From Streptomyces speibonae (GTDB lineage Bacteria > Actinomycetota > Actinomycetes > Streptomycetales > Streptomycetaceae): a stretch of DNA of 5,875 nt. Made by a program: the position numbers and the translations under genes. The notes beneath the pieces were generated by a model that saw only the letters and a list, made by a program, of their open reading frames with translations, was not told where the DNA came from and ran no database searches. The DNA is taken from the NCBI GenBank assembly GCA_000715605.1, contig KL568601.1, positions 38,346 through 44,220 on the forward strand, read 5' to 3'. Of the stretch, positions 5,516 to 5,875 are shown in pieces (the stretch's first letter is position 1; each line of letters begins with the position of its first letter).

Positions 5516-5875
5516 AGCCGGCGGGGCCCGGGCGTTCCCTCAGTACAGGGCAGGAACGCCCGGACGGTGAAGCCGCCCTCGGCGTCCGGCCCCGCGCTCA
5601 GGGTTCCCCCGAGCTGTCGCGCCCGCTCGGTCAGACCCTTGAGCCCGTTCCCGCCGTCCGGCCAGGACGGCGCGGCGCCGTCACCGCCCTCATCGACGGA
5701 ACGATGTTGCGCCCCCGGGGGCGGCCCGTTACGGACCGTCACCCACAGTCCGGTGTCGGTGTCGGTGCCGGTTCCGGTGCCGTCGTCCCGGGCCACCGTG
5801 ACGGTGACCGCAGCCCCCGGAGCGTGCTTGCGCACGTTCGTCAGCGCCTCCTGCACCGTCAGATACGCGGCACGG
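5512..5875 (-). CDS. NarL/LiaS-type sensor histidine kinase, C-terminal ATPase end (N-terminus outside window)
   Basis: Only the last 120 residues are present; the frame stays open to the right edge, so the start lies outside. The fragment is the HATPase domain of a two-component sensor kinase. It has an N-box QEALTNVRKHAPGA (fragment residues 8-21; Asn13 would bind Mg-ATP), the degenerate VRNGPPPG stretch usual where NarL-partner kinases carry the G1 box, and a G2 box GNGLKGLTERA (75-85). It ends in GGFTVRAFLP before a short tail. Between two strands it carries a Gly/Thr/Asp repeat, DGTGTGTDTDTG, absent from typical members. The stop lies 84 bp before the regulator's ATG (18 bp before its upstream GTG), so the two may be co-transcribed. 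That regulator lacks a receiver, so the cognate response regulator must be elsewhere or the pairing is non-classical. Family call is firm. Confidence 0.9.
   Translation of the reverse strand, partial: RAAYLTVQEALTNVRKHAPGAAVTVTVARDDGTGTGTDTDTGLWVTVRNGPPPGAQHRSVDEGGDGAAPSWPDGGNGLKGLTERARQLGGTLSAGPDAEGGFTVRAFLPCTEGTPGPRRL
5751..5786. repeat. Degenerate CGGTGT hexamer repeat (6 units) in the histidine kinase gene
   Basis: Six consecutive hexamers CGGTGT, CGGTGT, CGGTGC, CGGTTC, CGGTGC and CGTCGT lie in frame and encode alternating Thr/Gly/Asp residues in a loop of the ATPase domain. This is a simple-sequence expansion that keeps the frame, probably from replication slippage, and is unlikely to disturb the fold. 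Confidence 0.75.

Noticed and set aside
1..5875. CRISPR array, tRNA/rRNA genes, insertion sequence or integrase
   Set aside because: No spaced identical repeats, RNA-gene signatures, transposase or recombinase motifs were seen. The tandem repeats here are contiguous and have no spacers.

Overview
The window looks like part of a high-GC actinomycete chromosome, most likely Streptomyces or a close relative. The bases are very GC-rich, third codon positions are mostly G or C, GTG starts occur, and long meaningless antisense frames are open throughout. Every gene I can support lies on the minus strand, so transcription runs from high to low coordinates.

In order of transcription: (1) the C-terminal end of a NarL/LiaS-type sensor histidine kinase, cut by the right edge (5512 onwards); (2) a small LuxR-type helix-turn-helix protein with no receiver domain (about 5065-5427); (3) a 144-residue putative RiPP precursor whose last ~24 residues are rich in Thr and Lys and contain two Cys (4593-5027); (4) a strong GC-rich hairpin just after the precursor stop (4549-4579); (5) an aminoglycoside-phosphotransferase-like kinase (3436 to about 4608); (6) a HopA1-family protein ending in a Thr-Pro heptapeptide repeat (2342-3439); (7) a ~5-TM membrane protein of unknown family (1755-2345); (8) a 113-bp spacer carrying a ~20-bp tandem repeat; (9) a fused membrane-plus-ATPase ABC exporter subunit, cut by the left edge (1-1641). 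Genes 5-6 and 6-7 overlap by ATGA, so genes 5 to 7 look translationally coupled. No stretch over 300 bases lacks a gene.

The combination of an APH-like kinase, a HopA1-family protein and a precursor with a Ser/Thr/Cys-containing C-terminus is the hallmark of class V lanthipeptide loci (the lexapeptide, cacaoidin and pristinin type) and of the dehydration module in thioamitide loci. The inferred pathway is that the kinase phosphorylates core Ser/Thr, the HopA1 protein helps eliminate phosphate to give dehydroamino acids, and Cys thiols add to them to form (methyl)lanthionine or aminovinyl-cysteine rings. The ABC protein then exports the product and/or confers self-protection, possibly with the membrane protein.

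The core has a striking five-residue spacing, T122-T127-T132-C137, plus a separate T139-C144 pair at the C-terminus. The TxxxxC ending has the same spacing as AviMeCys-forming ends in thioviridamide. No Cys decarboxylase, leader protease, YcaO/TfuA pair or LanM/LanB/LanKC enzyme is visible in the window, and the locus may continue beyond the left edge. The compound itself appears unfamiliar to me, but no search was possible.
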